Positions 1 through 9,111 of a DNA stretch of 64,000 nucleotides are shown one piece after another. The first letter of the stretch is position 1; each line of letters opens with the position of its first letter. Below the pieces are notes generated by a model, which did no database searches, was not told the DNA's origin, and worked only from the letters and a program-made list of their open reading frames with translations. Both the position numbers and the translations under genes were made by a program. This DNA is from Nocardia rhizosphaerihabitans (GTDB taxonomy: Bacteria > Actinomycetota > Actinomycetes > Mycobacteriales > Mycobacteriaceae), in contig NZ_BMNE01000003.1 of NCBI RefSeq assembly GCF_014646295.1, positions 309,804-373,803 of the forward strand. Direction: 5' to 3'.

Positions 1-20
1 CCCCCCCCCCCACCACGGGT

Positions 21-1649
21 TCAGGACTCGGCCAGGATGAAGTCCGCGGCCTGCTCACCGATGAAGATCGCCGGGGCATTGGTGTGCCCGCGGATGATCA
101 ACGGCATCACCGAGGCATCGGCGACGCGCAGACCCTCGACACCACGCACCTTCAGGTCCGGGGTGACGACGCTAGCGGCGTCGGTGCCCATCCGGCAGGT
201 GCCGACCGGGTGGTACAGGGTGTGCGAGAACTTCTCGATGGTCAGCGCCATGGTCTCCTCGAGATCCGCGGGCGCCTCCGGCGGGTAGATGAGCACACCC
301 AGCGCGCTCTTGAGCGCGGGCTGCTCGACGAGCCCGGCGCAGACCCGCAGGCCGGTCATCAGCGCGGCGCGGTCGGCGCCGTCGGCATCGGACAGGTACT
401 GCGGATCGATGACCGGCTTGGCCGTCGGATCGGCCGAAGCCAGGCCGATCCGGCCACGGCTGCGCGGGCGCAGCAGGATGGCGCCGACGACGACACCGTG
501 TTCGGTCGGCTCGACCAGACCCTCGTGATAGAACGGCGCCGGCGCGTAGATCAGCTCCAGATCGGGGTGCTCGAGCTCGGGCTCGCTGCGCACGAACCCG
601 TACGCCTCACCGACATTGGAGGTGAGCATGCCGCGATGCCGGACGAAATAGTTGAGCAGCTCGAGCGGCTTCTCCGCCGTGAACAGCGAATCCGACTCGA
701 CGCTGTAGCCGAGCGCGGCGATCAGATGGTCCTGCAGATTCGCGCCGACCTCGGGGGAGTGGGCGACGACCTCGATGCCGTGCCCCTCGAGCTCCTCCTT
801 GTCGCCGATGCCCGAAAGCTGCAGCAGCTGCGGGCTGTTCACCGCACCACCACACAGGATGACCTCGCGGTTCGCGGTCACCGTCTGGGTCTGCCCGTCG
901 TGCAGGTACTCCACGCCGGTGGCCTTGGTGCCGTCGAACAGCACCCGGGTGGCCAGCGATTCGGCGCGCACGGTCAGGTTCGCGCGCTTCATCGCCGGTC
1001 GCAGGTAGGCATCGGCGGTGCTCCAGCGCCTGCCGTCGCGCTGGGTCACCATCGTCTGCGCGAAGCCCTTGGGCGCGGGCCGGTTCGGCGACTCGAGCTC
1101 GTGCCCTGCCTGGCGCACGGCCTCGAGGAACGCGTGCGTCGAGGCGCGCGGGCTGCGCTGGCGCTGCACGTGCAGCGGTCCCTTCGAGCCCTCGTCGGGG
1201 AACTGCGCGTCCTGCACGTTCTCGATCTTGCGGAACTGCTCGACGGCGGCCGCGAAGTTCCACTGCTCACCCGCGAGGAGCCCCCACTCCTCGTAGTCGG
1301 CGCGGAAGCCGCGCACCCACATCATCGCGTTCATCGACGACGAGCCGCCGAAGGTCTTGCCGCGCGGCCAGTAGATCTGGCGGTCGCCGAGGCCGGGCTG
1401 GGGTTCGGTCAGATAGTCCCAGTCACGTTCGGTGCGGAACAGCTTCGAGAACGCCGCCGGAATATGGGCGTACTTGTCGTCGTCGGCCGGACCGGCCTCC
1501 AACAGGACAACCGTGGTATCAGGGTCGGCGCTGAGCCGATTCGCGAGCACCGCCCCCGCGGACCCGGAGCCGACGATCACGTAATCCGCGGACGTCCCAC
1601 CTGCTTGCACTGTCCAACTCCGATCCTGCACTGCATCTGTCGTAGCCAA
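21..1649 (-). CDS. GMC-family FAD-dependent alcohol/choline-type oxidoreductase
   Basis: A 542-residue flavoenzyme of the glucose-methanol-choline family, expected to oxidise an alcohol to an aldehyde with FAD. The N-terminal Rossmann motif [15 protein letters not shown] (about residues 26-40) and the second signature GGSSSMNAM (about 100-108) are clear. The C-terminal active-site pair is a His in [10 protein letters not shown] (H480) and an Asn in GHTNAPA (N524), 44 residues apart, the same spacing as H466/N510 of choline oxidase. Length matches the family. It lies 114 bases downstream of, and on the same strand as, the flavoprotein at 1764-3254, so the two may be co-transcribed. Substrate cannot be read from sequence; choline, long-chain or terpene alcohols are all possible. 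Confidence 0.9.
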   Translation of the reverse strand: MATTDAVQDRSWTVQAGGTSADYVIVGSGSAGAVLANRLSADPDTTVVLLEAGPADDDKYAHIPAAFSKLFRTERDWDYLTEPQPGLGDRQIYWPRGKTFGGSSSMNAMMWVRGFRADYEEWGLLAGEQWNFAAAVEQFRKIENVQDAQFPDEGSKGPLHVQRQRSPRASTHAFLEAVRQAGHELESPNRPAPKGFAQTMVTQRDGRRWSTADAYLRPAMKRANLTVRAESLATRVLFDGTKATGVEYLHDGQTQTVTANREVILCGGAVNSPQLLQLSGIGDKEELEGHGIEVVAHSPEVGANLQDHLIAALGYSVESDSLFTAEKPLELLNYFVRHRGMLTSNVGEAYGFVRSEPELEHPDLELIYAPAPFYHEGLVEPTEHGVVVGAILLRPRSRGRIGLASADPTAKPVIDPQYLSDADGADRAALMTGLRVCAGLVEQPALKSALGVLIYPPEAPADLEETMALTIEKFSHTLYHPVGTCRMGTDAASVVTPDLKVRGVEGLRVADASVMPLIIRGHTNAPAIFIGEQAADFILAES

Positions 1650-1763
1650 CTGGTCGCGTCGGCGCGCGGACTGAAAAGCCCGCGAGCACAGCCGGACTCG
1701 TCGTCCGGCCGACGCGCTGCAAGCAGCGTAGGCGACAGTGCGGCTTCGGGGGTGCCGCGCGCG

Positions 1764-3254
1764 TCAGTCGGTTCCCGCCGCCGCGGCGGCTTTGCCCGCC
1801 CGGCGGCCGTAGAAACTGCCGTCGCCGAGCGAGGCGCCGCTGACGTAGCCGTACGCGCACAGCCCTGACGTGCAGCGACCCGCCGCGTAGAGGCCCTCGA
1901 TCGGCTCACCGCTGACGTGCAGCACCCGCGAGTCCAGATCGGTACGCAGTCCGCCGAGGGTGAACCCGGCGGTGAGCCCGCGCAGGTCGAAGCCTGCCAG
2001 CGGCGGCGTGATCGGGCGGACCCACTCCGGCTTCTTGCCCAGCAGCGGGTCGCTGCCGTTCTCGGCGTGCCGGTTGTAGGTGGCGACGGTGGTCTGCAGT
2101 GTCTGTTCGGGCAGGCCCATCTCGGACTCGAGCTCGGCCACGGTCTCGGCGACCCATTTCGGCGGGACACGGAAGAACGGCGTGGAGCTCTCGGTCGTCA
2201 GGGCTTCCTCGAGCGAGGCCTCGTCGATGACGAGGAAGGCCTGGTTGTCGTTCTGCAGCAGCGTCGCCTGACCGATCCGGCCCGGGTAGGTGTCCTCGGT
2301 GACATACCGCTGACCGCGTCCGTTGACGAGGATGCCGCGCGCCATCAGCTGCGGATCGCCGAAGATGGCGACCTCGCTGGCGTCCATGTGCGCCAGCTCG
2401 GCGCCGAGCGCGTGCGCGACCCGGATGCCGATGCCGTCGTGTTCCTCGATGGCCGCGCCGGGCCTGCCGCTCAGGCGCGGGGTGTAGCGGTCGATCATCT
2501 CGGTGTCGTAGGCGAAGCTGCCGGTCGCCAGGACCACACCGCGCGCGGCCCGCACGGCGACGGGCTTGCCGTAGGTGGTCGCCAGCACGCCGACCACGCG
2601 GTCCTGGTCGTCGACGATGAGCCTGCGGATGCGGGTGTCGTACTCGACGGCGACGCCGAGGTCGGCGACGGTGTCGGCGAGAGGCTTCATCAGCATGTAG
2701 CCGCCGCCCCGTTCCCCGGTCTTCTTGTCGGCCATCTGCGGTACGTGGCCGCGGGGCGCCGGCTTGGCGACATCGAGGAACGGCGCGGCGTTCTCGCCGC
2801 CGGAGTACATCAGCCCCTCGTCGTGCGGCGGCTCCCAGCCGGGCTCACCCCAGAACGACTCCTTGAACGGCACCCCGCACTCGACGAGCCAGTTGTAGTG
2901 CTCGACGCTGCCCGCGCAGTAGTCCTCGATCTTGGCCTCGTCGACGCCGGGCCCGAGCGCGGCGGTGAGGAACGCGGCCATGTTCTCCGGGGTGTCGTCG
3001 AACCCGAGCGCCTGCTGGAGCGGGGTGCCGCCACCGAGGTAGACGAAGCCGCCCGCCAGCGCCGCGGCGCCGCCCCAGCCGCCGGTCCGTTCCAGGACGA
3101 GCACCTTCGCGCCCGCCCTGGCGGCCTCGATCGCGGCGCACACGCCGGCGATGCCGAACCCGGCCACCACCACGTCGGCCTCGAAATCCCAGTGCGTCAC
3201 GGCGTTCGCGCGCAGCGGGCGGACGGTGTCGATCCGGTGGGGCTGTTCGGTCAC
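1764..3254 (-). CDS. FAD-binding dehydrogenase, ketosteroid dehydrogenase/fumarate reductase flavoprotein type
   Basis: A 496-residue FAD_binding_2-family protein. The dinucleotide-binding motif VVAGFGIAGVCAAIEAA is followed by an acidic/Arg strand end (LVLER). The C-terminal FAD segment EGLYAAGRCTSGLCAYGY...ASLGDGSFYGRRAG resembles 3-ketosteroid delta-1 and delta-4 dehydrogenases and soluble fumarate reductases. I chose the GTG at 3254 because GGAGG lies just upstream (GGAGGAACAC then GTG); the open frame continues to 3395 but has no better signal. The divergent peroxidase gene begins 161 bases away. Family knowledge suggests hydride removal from a ring ketone with FAD, but no steroid gene neighbours are visible, so the substrate is inferred only. 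Confidence 0.82.
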   Translation of the reverse strand: MTEQPHRIDTVRPLRANAVTHWDFEADVVVAGFGIAGVCAAIEAARAGAKVLVLERTGGWGGAAALAGGFVYLGGGTPLQQALGFDDTPENMAAFLTAALGPGVDEAKIEDYCAGSVEHYNWLVECGVPFKESFWGEPGWEPPHDEGLMYSGGENAAPFLDVAKPAPRGHVPQMADKKTGERGGGYMLMKPLADTVADLGVAVEYDTRIRRLIVDDQDRVVGVLATTYGKPVAVRAARGVVLATGSFAYDTEMIDRYTPRLSGRPGAAIEEHDGIGIRVAHALGAELAHMDASEVAIFGDPQLMARGILVNGRGQRYVTEDTYPGRIGQATLLQNDNQAFLVIDEASLEEALTTESSTPFFRVPPKWVAETVAELESEMGLPEQTLQTTVATYNRHAENGSDPLLGKKPEWVRPITPPLAGFDLRGLTAGFTLGGLRTDLDSRVLHVSGEPIEGLYAAGRCTSGLCAYGYVSGASLGDGSFYGRRAGKAAAAAGTD

Positions 3255-3415
3255 GTGTTCCTCCGGTGCTCGGGTGCGTACCCGAAATGGTGCCGCTAAC
3301 CGCGCGACAAAACAAGAACGTGTTACAGAACTTCCCGCCCAGCGGGACACTTGCGCCCCGGTCGGGCTCCGGTACGGTGGCGATCGAACCGACATAGACG
3401 AGATCTGGTGGTGTT

Positions 3416-3910
3416 GTGGTGAGCGCGAACATTCGAGACATTGCGGTGCAGACCCTGAGCGGGGCCGACACCACGCTGGGCGAGCTGGCGGGTGACCGGG
3501 CGGTGCTGCTGGTCAACGTGGCCTCCAAGTGCGGGCTGACCCCGCAGTACACCGGCCTGGTCGAGCTGCAGAAGACCTACGGTGAGCGTGGCTTCACGGT
3601 GGTCGGCGTCCCCTGCAACCAGTTCATGGGACAGGAGCCGGGCACCGCCGAGGAGATCCAGGAATTCTGCTCGGTCACCTACGGCGTCGACTTCCCGCTG
3701 CTGGCCAAGGTCGACGTCAACGGCGACGACCGCCACCCGCTCTACACCAGCCTGGTCGAGACCCCGGCCGCCGACGGCAGCGCGGGCGATATCCAGTGGA
3801 ACTTCGAGAAGTTCCTGATCGGCCGCGACGGCACGGTCGCAGGCCGCTTCCGCCCGACCGTCACCCCGGACGCGAGCGAGATCGTCACCGCGATCGAAGC
3901 CCAGCTCTGA
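3416..3910 (+). CDS. Glutathione-peroxidase-family thiol peroxidase
   Basis: A 164-residue cytosolic peroxidase reducing hydroperoxides. The peroxidatic residue is Cys39 in NVASKCGLT (cysteine, not selenocysteine). The rest of the tetrad is visible: Q69 in PCNQF and W128-N129 in WNFEKF. Cys85 in EFCSVTYG sits where thioredoxin-dependent members carry the resolving cysteine. Since mycolata make mycothiol and not glutathione, thioredoxin or mycoredoxin is the likely reductant (inference). Two adjacent GTG codons at 3416 and 3419 can both start; neither has a strong Shine-Dalgarno. It faces away from the flavoprotein at 1764-3254 across 161 bases that must hold both promoters. Confidence 0.9.
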   Translation: MVSANIRDIAVQTLSGADTTLGELAGDRAVLLVNVASKCGLTPQYTGLVELQKTYGERGFTVVGVPCNQFMGQEPGTAEEIQEFCSVTYGVDFPLLAKVDVNGDDRHPLYTSLVETPAADGSAGDIQWNFEKFLIGRDGTVAGRFRPTVTPDASEIVTAIEAQL

Positions 3911-4062
3911 GCTACTGCGCGTTCGCCGGCAGCGCGTACTGCGCGGCGGCCTGCTGCCGCACACCCGCGGCCGCCGCGCGTGCCCCTCTACCTGCCTGAT
4001 GTCACACTGCGTCCGCGTCTTTCGTCGTCTCCACGAACAACACACCGACGAAGGAGCAACGA

Positions 4063-4803
4063 ATGCGGATCGCAGTGATCGGGGCGAGCGGACGGATCGG
4101 CCGCGAGGTGGTCGACGTTCTGAAGAACAACGGCGACGACATCGTCGAGATCACCCGCACGGCAGGCGTCGACGTGCTGACCGGCCACGGTCTCGCCGCC
4201 GCGCTCGCCGGGGTCGAGCTGGTCGTGGACGCGGTGAACGCCGAAACCACCGACACCGCGGCGGTGACCGAGTTCTTCCGCACGATCGCCCGCAATGTCC
4301 AGCAGGCCGCGGCGGCGGCAGGCGTGCGGCGCATCGCGGTGGTCTCGATCATCGGCATCGATGCCTTCGCCGCGGGCCACTACGCGGGCAAACTCGCCCA
4401 CGAGCGCGCCTACCAGGAGGGACCGGTGCCCGTGCGCATTCTGCGTGCGGCGCAGTTCCACGAGTTCACCGAGATGATGCTCGACTGGACCACGGTCGGC
4501 GACCGGGCCGAAATACCGGCCTACCGGGCGCAATTGGTCGCCGCGCGCACGGTCGCCGAGCACCTGGCCGAGCTCGTCCGCACCGACGGACCCGCCGTGG
4601 TCGAGGTCGCGGGCCCGCAGCAGTGGCGGCTCGTAGACGCGGTGGCACGGGTCGCCGCCCGGCGCGGCGCACCGGCCCAGGTGGTCGAAGTGCTCGACGC
4701 CACCGATCCGGATCACCACCTGCAAGCCGAGGGTGCGTTGCTGCCCGGACCCGGCGCCGTCATCGCGGGCCCGACCTTCGAGGAGTGGCTCGAGCGCAGG
4801 TGA
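4063..4803 (+). CDS. NmrA/atypical-SDR NAD(P)-binding protein
   Basis: A 246-residue Rossmann protein beginning MRIAVIGASGRIGREV, a GxxGxxG nucleotide motif at the extreme N-terminus as in NmrA-like and SDR_a5 proteins. A typical Tyr-x3-Lys is present only loosely (HYAGKLAHERAY, around residue 110), so it may be a binding or regulatory protein and not a reductase. The start is supported by GAAGGAGCAACGA immediately before ATG. It stands alone in a short plus-strand group after the peroxidase; the 152-base gap upstream shows no gene. Function beyond NAD(P) binding is unassigned. Confidence 0.8.
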   Translation: MRIAVIGASGRIGREVVDVLKNNGDDIVEITRTAGVDVLTGHGLAAALAGVELVVDAVNAETTDTAAVTEFFRTIARNVQQAAAAAGVRRIAVVSIIGIDAFAAGHYAGKLAHERAYQEGPVPVRILRAAQFHEFTEMMLDWTTVGDRAEIPAYRAQLVAARTVAEHLAELVRTDGPAVVEVAGPQQWRLVDAVARVAARRGAPAQVVEVLDATDPDHHLQAEGALLPGPGAVIAGPTFEEWLERR

Positions 4804-4887
4804 GCGTAGTCGGGTTAGCTTCTGTGCCAACGGAATAGATGCTCTACGCTGAATTCGTACAGACGGTCCGAAGCCCGGAGGCGCCCG

Positions 4888-5718
4888 ATGTCGCAATCCT
4901 CTGCCGCCTACCCCAGCGCCGTTCCGGTCGGGGTGGACACCACGCGCGCGAGCATCGCGCGCGTCTACGATGCCGCACTCAACGGCAAAGACAACTACGA
5001 GGTGGATCGCGAGGTGCTGGCCCAGGTCCGCACCGTCGCACCGCAGGTCAACGACTTGGCCTGGGCCAACCGCGATTTCCTCATCCGCGCGTGTCGATTC
5101 CTGGCCAAGGCGGGGATCGACCAGTTCCTCGATCTCGGCTCGGGCCTGCCCACCGCCGAGAACACCCACCAGGTGGTCCAGCGGGTCAACCCGCAGTCGC
5201 GGGTGGTCTACGTCGACAACGATCCGTCGGTGCTCGTGCACGCGCGGGCCCTGCTGGCCGGTAACAGCCGCACCCGGATCGCCGAGGCCGACATCTTCCG
5301 CCCGCTCGAGGTCCTCGGCAACGAGACGGTCCGCACCGAACTCGACTTCACCCGCCCGCTGGCGCTGTTCCACATCGGCACCCTGCACCACTACCTGGGC
5401 GAGGACGGCCCCGCGCTGATGCAGACCTACATCGACGCACTGCCCTCGGGTTCGTTCGTGGCCATCGCCCACTTCCACGACCCGCAGACGCCCGAATACA
5501 GCGAACTGGCCCGCAAGATGGAAGAGAAGTTCATCCACAGCCCGATGGGCAGCGGCCGCTTCCGCACCAGGGACGAGATCGGAGCCATGTTCGGCGACCT
5601 GGAGATGGTCGAACCCGGCCTGGTCCGCTGCGACGACTGGTGGCCCGACGGCCCGCACCTGGCCCCGCTCAACGACGTCCGACACTGCATCGTCGGCGGG
5701 ATCGGCCGCAAACGATAG
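4888..5718 (+). CDS. SAM-dependent methyltransferase, DUF574 / Methyltransf_19 family
   Basis: A 276-residue protein of the actinobacterial S-adenosyl-methionine methyltransferase family formerly called DUF574. The SAM-binding loop is FLDLGSGLPT (about residues 79-88), followed by the acidic VVYVDNDPSV strand that binds the ribose. The N-terminal segment ARVYDAALNGKDNYEVDRE is a hallmark of this family. Start at ATG 4888 is preceded by GGAGGCGCCCG. These genes are abundant in Nocardia and Streptomyces and usually lack a known substrate; no neighbouring gene gives one here. Confidence 0.87.
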   Translation: MSQSSAAYPSAVPVGVDTTRASIARVYDAALNGKDNYEVDREVLAQVRTVAPQVNDLAWANRDFLIRACRFLAKAGIDQFLDLGSGLPTAENTHQVVQRVNPQSRVVYVDNDPSVLVHARALLAGNSRTRIAEADIFRPLEVLGNETVRTELDFTRPLALFHIGTLHHYLGEDGPALMQTYIDALPSGSFVAIAHFHDPQTPEYSELARKMEEKFIHSPMGSGRFRTRDEIGAMFGDLEMVEPGLVRCDDWWPDGPHLAPLNDVRHCIVGGIGRKR

Positions 5719-5853
5719 CGCCGCAACGGATATCGGCACCACCTGGAAACCGGGTTCGGCGACGACGGACGATTTGGTCGAGCGCGCATTGTACAGGATG
5801 AGCGACGATTGAACTACTGTCGCCGACGGTGTCATCTCTGCTTGAATGGATTC

Positions 5854-6687
5854 ATGTGCCGGTGGATGGCGTACTCGGGTGAGCCGATCCTCGCCGAGGA
5901 TCTGTTGTTCCGCCCTGAACACTCGCTGATCGACCAGAGCCTGCACTCACGTCTGGGCGCGACCACCACCAACGGTGACGGCTTCGGTGTCGGCTGGTAC
6001 GGCATCGGCGCCGAGCCCGCGGTGTACAAGAGCATCGAACCGGCCTGGAACGATCGCAATCTGCGGGAGATCGCGGGTCAGGTGCGCACACCGATGCTGC
6101 TCGCGCACGTTCGAGCCTCGACCGGGACGGCCGTGCAGCGCAGCAACTGTCACCCGTTCCGGCACGGGCGGTGGCTGTGGGTGCACAACGGCGCCCTGCG
6201 CGGCTTCCACGAGACCCGGCGTGACCTGCTGGCGGCCGTCGAACCGGCGCTCTTCGCCGAGATCGAGGGCTCGACCGACACCGAAACCCTGTTCTACCTG
6301 GCCTTGACGTTCGGTCTCGTCGACGATCCCTTCGGTGCTGTCGCCCGCGCGGTCGGTTTCGTCGAGGACGTCGGACACGCGTACGGAGTCGACCATCCGG
6401 TGCAGATGACCGTTGCGACCACCAATGGCGAATTCCTGTGGGTCTTCCGCTATTCCAGTGAGCGGCAATCGCGATCACTGTTCTTCTCGACCGAACTGTC
6501 CGCGTTGCGGGCACTGCACCCCGAGGTCGAGGTGCTGCGCGAGCTGGGTTCCGAGACCCGATTCGTGGTCTCGGAGCCGCTGCGCGACCTGTCGGGCGCG
6601 TGGAACGAAGTGCCGGAATCGTCGGCGGGGGTGGTGGGCGCCGGTGCCGATGCGATTCGTTCCTTCGAGCCGATCGCACCGGGCTGA
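5854..6687 (+). CDS. Class II glutamine amidotransferase (EgtC/YafJ-like)
   Basis: A 277-residue N-terminal-nucleophile amidotransferase. Translation from ATG 5854 begins MCRW, so after Met removal Cys is the N-terminal nucleophile, which fixes this start over an upstream TTG. TNGDGFGVGWYG (about residues 40-51) and the HVRASTG / HPF...WVHNGALR segments match the glutaminase fold (Arg, Asn and Gly of the substrate pocket). It resembles YafJ and the ergothioneine enzyme EgtC, but no egtA, egtB or egtD lies nearby, so an ergothioneine role is not supported. Its stop is only 8 bases from the convergent MFS gene. Confidence 0.87.
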   Translation: MCRWMAYSGEPILAEDLLFRPEHSLIDQSLHSRLGATTTNGDGFGVGWYGIGAEPAVYKSIEPAWNDRNLREIAGQVRTPMLLAHVRASTGTAVQRSNCHPFRHGRWLWVHNGALRGFHETRRDLLAAVEPALFAEIEGSTDTETLFYLALTFGLVDDPFGAVARAVGFVEDVGHAYGVDHPVQMTVATTNGEFLWVFRYSSERQSRSLFFSTELSALRALHPEVEVLRELGSETRFVVSEPLRDLSGAWNEVPESSAGVVGAGADAIRSFEPIAPG

Positions 6688-6695
6688 GCTCAGCG

Positions 6696-8084
6696 CTACG
6701 GGGGATCGGTGATGGTGCGGTCCGGAAGGAACGTGGCGGCGAGGAAGCCGAGGAGCCCGATACCGGCGAGGGTGATCATCGCGGCGGCGTAGGCCCGGCC
6801 GGTGAGACCGGCGACGAGGATGGTGCCGGTCAGGGCGGTTCCGAGGGAGGAGCCGAGATTCGACACGCTGCGGGACAGGCCCGAGATCTCGCCCTGTTCC
6901 TCCTCGGTGAAACTGGACTGGACCACCGTGACCGACGGGGTGAGCATGAGTCCGAGCCCGAGTCCGATCAACAGGAGCCCCGGTGCGAAGGCCCACGGGT
7001 TCAGGGAACGGCCGGCCAGCGCGAGCAGGACGACGATGCCGAGGACGCTGACCACAAAGCCTGCTCTGATCAGAGTGCGTTGAGGGTGCCTGCGCGCCAG
7101 ACGTGCTGCGGCCAGCGACGTCGCGAGCAGGCCGAGCGTCGCGGCCGTGAAGATCACTCCGGTCTCGATGGCGTTGTACCCGCGCACGACCTGGAGATAG
7201 GCCGCCACCACGAAGGAGGTGCCCATCAGCAGCATCCATTGCGTGAGTTGGGTGACCAGGCCGAGATCGGCGACGCGATCGGTGAACATACTCGTCGCGA
7301 TCAGCGGCTCACGCCCGGCGCGCTCCTTGGCGCGGATGCTCAGCACGAAGCAGGCGAGTACCGCCGCACCCAGGGCCACCGAGGCGACCATCAGTCGAAT
7401 GTTGTTGTCGGCGGACTGGATTCCGAGCACGATCAGAGTCAGCCCGACCGCCGACAGCACCGCGCCGGTGATGTCGAAGGGCTTGCTCGGATCCGGTGGG
7501 AGCGGGTCGTCGATGCGGCGGCCGAGCACCACGATGAGCAGGACGACAGTGGCCTGGAACAGGAACGCCGAACGCCAGCTCAGTGCGGTGGTGATGAGGC
7601 CACCGATCAGCGGTCCCGCCGCCGCGCCGAGGCCGCCCATCGCCATGACCACCCCGAATGCCTTGGCGCGCGATGCGGTGTCGGTGAACAACAGGGTGGT
7701 CAGGATGTAGACGGGAGGTATCAGCAGGGCGGTGCCGATACCTTGGAGAATGGAGTAGCCCAGAATCAGCACACCGAGCCCCGGCGCCACCGCGCTGAGC
7801 AGTGCTCCGATGCCGTACAGCAGCAGTCCGGCCAGAAAGCAGCGCTTGCGCCCGTATCGCTCGGTGAGTTTGCCACCGGGGATCATCAACGCGGCCATCA
7901 CCAGCAGGAAGACCGTAATCGCCACCTGCACGCCCTGCACGGTGGTGTCGAGGTCGACGCTGATGTCGTTGATCATCACATTCATGTTCGAGCCCGCGAA
8001 GCTACAGATGAACTGCGCCGAAGCCAGTGGTATCAGCACCCCGCGCGGGGCGCTCATGACTTCGGGACCGCTCGTCCGCGACAC
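6696..8084 (-). CDS. MFS multidrug-type exporter (DHA2-like)
   Basis: A 462-residue major-facilitator permease. The loop 2-3 motif GGKLTERYGRKR and many hydrophobic segments (roughly 12-14) are visible; the motif C-like stretch GLGAAAGPLIGGLI around residue 155 is typical of drug:proton antiporters. The annotated start is GTG 8084; an in-frame ATG at 8057 is also possible and neither has a strong ribosome-binding site. It is the last gene of a minus-strand run nsrR-hmp-crp-MFS and lies 179 bases after the Crp gene, so it may have its own promoter. Cargo unknown. Confidence 0.85.
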   Translation of the reverse strand: MSRTSGPEVMSAPRGVLIPLASAQFICSFAGSNMNVMINDISVDLDTTVQGVQVAITVFLLVMAALMIPGGKLTERYGRKRCFLAGLLLYGIGALLSAVAPGLGVLILGYSILQGIGTALLIPPVYILTTLLFTDTASRAKAFGVVMAMGGLGAAAGPLIGGLITTALSWRSAFLFQATVVLLIVVLGRRIDDPLPPDPSKPFDITGAVLSAVGLTLIVLGIQSADNNIRLMVASVALGAAVLACFVLSIRAKERAGREPLIATSMFTDRVADLGLVTQLTQWMLLMGTSFVVAAYLQVVRGYNAIETGVIFTAATLGLLATSLAAARLARRHPQRTLIRAGFVVSVLGIVVLLALAGRSLNPWAFAPGLLLIGLGLGLMLTPSVTVVQSSFTEEEQGEISGLSRSVSNLGSSLGTALTGTILVAGLTGRAYAAAMITLAGIGLLGFLAATFLPDRTITDPP

Positions 8085-8263
8085 CGGATCACCCGGCCGT
8101 CGGTCTGGTCCCGGCCACGCCGCGATCGAGTTCGCCGTGTTCGGCGGTCGGTGGGTGCGCGCTCACAAGCACTCCTCGATGGGTGGGCCACAGAGATCCG
8201 AGGCCAAGCGAACCACCTACAGACCGGTCGCGACATCACCCGGAACGGGTGAACCGAGTGTGT

Positions 8264-8998
8264 TCAGTGTGCCGACTCGAGTCGGCGCAGTCGTTCGGCA
8301 TCGATGATGCTGATGGTGTCGTCGTCGATGCTGATCAGGTCGTGGCGTTCGAACTCTTTGAGGGTCTTGGTCAACGACGGGCGTTGCACACCGAGCATGG
8401 CGGCGAGGGTGCGCTGGGCGAGGTGGACCGAACCGTCGACGGCCTCGTCGAGCAGCAGCTGGGCGACCTGGGTGGGCAGCGGGCGGCCGAGCATGTTGAT
8501 CAATCGTCCCTGACCGGCCGAAACCCGCTGGGCGACGCTGGAAAACCAGCGGCGGGCGATCGCGGGATCGTTGGCGAGCAGCGCCTCGAAGGCCGAAGCC
8601 GGCAGGAACATGCAGCTCGCTTCGGTGAGCGTGCGCGCGGTGTAGGCCAGTGGCATCCCCAGCAGCAGGGCGATGTCACCGTCGACGTCGCCGGGACGAA
8701 GCACATCGACGACCGTACGACCCCGCTCGGAGCCCACCGACAATTCGACCCGGCCTTGCTTGACCATCCACACCCCGTCGGCGGGTGCACCCGCGGAGAA
8801 CACCAGCGTCCCGGCCGCGAGTGGCCCGATCTCGACCCGGTCGGCGAGTTCGGTGAACTCACCGAGGTTCAGTGGCGCGGTCGGACCGCGGCCGGCGCAT
8901 CGCGCGATCCAGGCCGCATGACGCAACTGGTCGTCGTCGAACGACTCCTCACCCATCGCGTGGACCAGGTGGGAGAACGCCCGATGGCTGTGGATCAT
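8264..8998 (-). CDS. Crp/Fnr-family transcriptional regulator
   Basis: A 244-residue regulator with an N-terminal cyclic-nucleotide-like beta-barrel (ELSVGSERGR...DVLRPGDVDGDIALLLG, about residues 85-120) and a C-terminal winged helix (AQRTLAAMLGVQRPSLTKTL). No N-terminal Cys cluster as in Fnr is present. The ATG at 8998 is chosen because AGGAG sits 6 bases upstream; a TTG 42 bases further up is weaker. Position directly after the flavohaemoglobin gene (113 bases) suggests a link to nitrosative or oxygen stress, but no effector can be read from the sequence. Confidence 0.87.
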   Translation of the reverse strand: MIHSHRAFSHLVHAMGEESFDDDQLRHAAWIARCAGRGPTAPLNLGEFTELADRVEIGPLAAGTLVFSAGAPADGVWMVKQGRVELSVGSERGRTVVDVLRPGDVDGDIALLLGMPLAYTARTLTEASCMFLPASAFEALLANDPAIARRWFSSVAQRVSAGQGRLINMLGRPLPTQVAQLLLDEAVDGSVHLAQRTLAAMLGVQRPSLTKTLKEFERHDLISIDDDTISIIDAERLRRLESAH

Positions 8999-9111
8999 CG
9001 CTGACTCCTGGTCGTAGACGAACCCGTCATCCGCTGACAATTATCCTCGCGAAGACGACGGAAGGCGATGGCGGCGCTACCGCCGCGCACCACGTCTCGG
9101 GCGCGTAACTC

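Noticed and set aside
1..20. Run of C residues at the window start
   Set aside because: Could be a natural homopolymer or edge effect; too little sequence to interpret.
3988..5946. 652-codon minus-strand frame opposite three plus genes
   Set aside because: Lies exactly antisense to well-supported genes with motifs and ribosome-binding sites.
5854..6687. EgtC of an ergothioneine cluster
   Set aside because: No egtA, egtB, egtD or egtE in the neighbourhood; general class II amidotransferase call kept.
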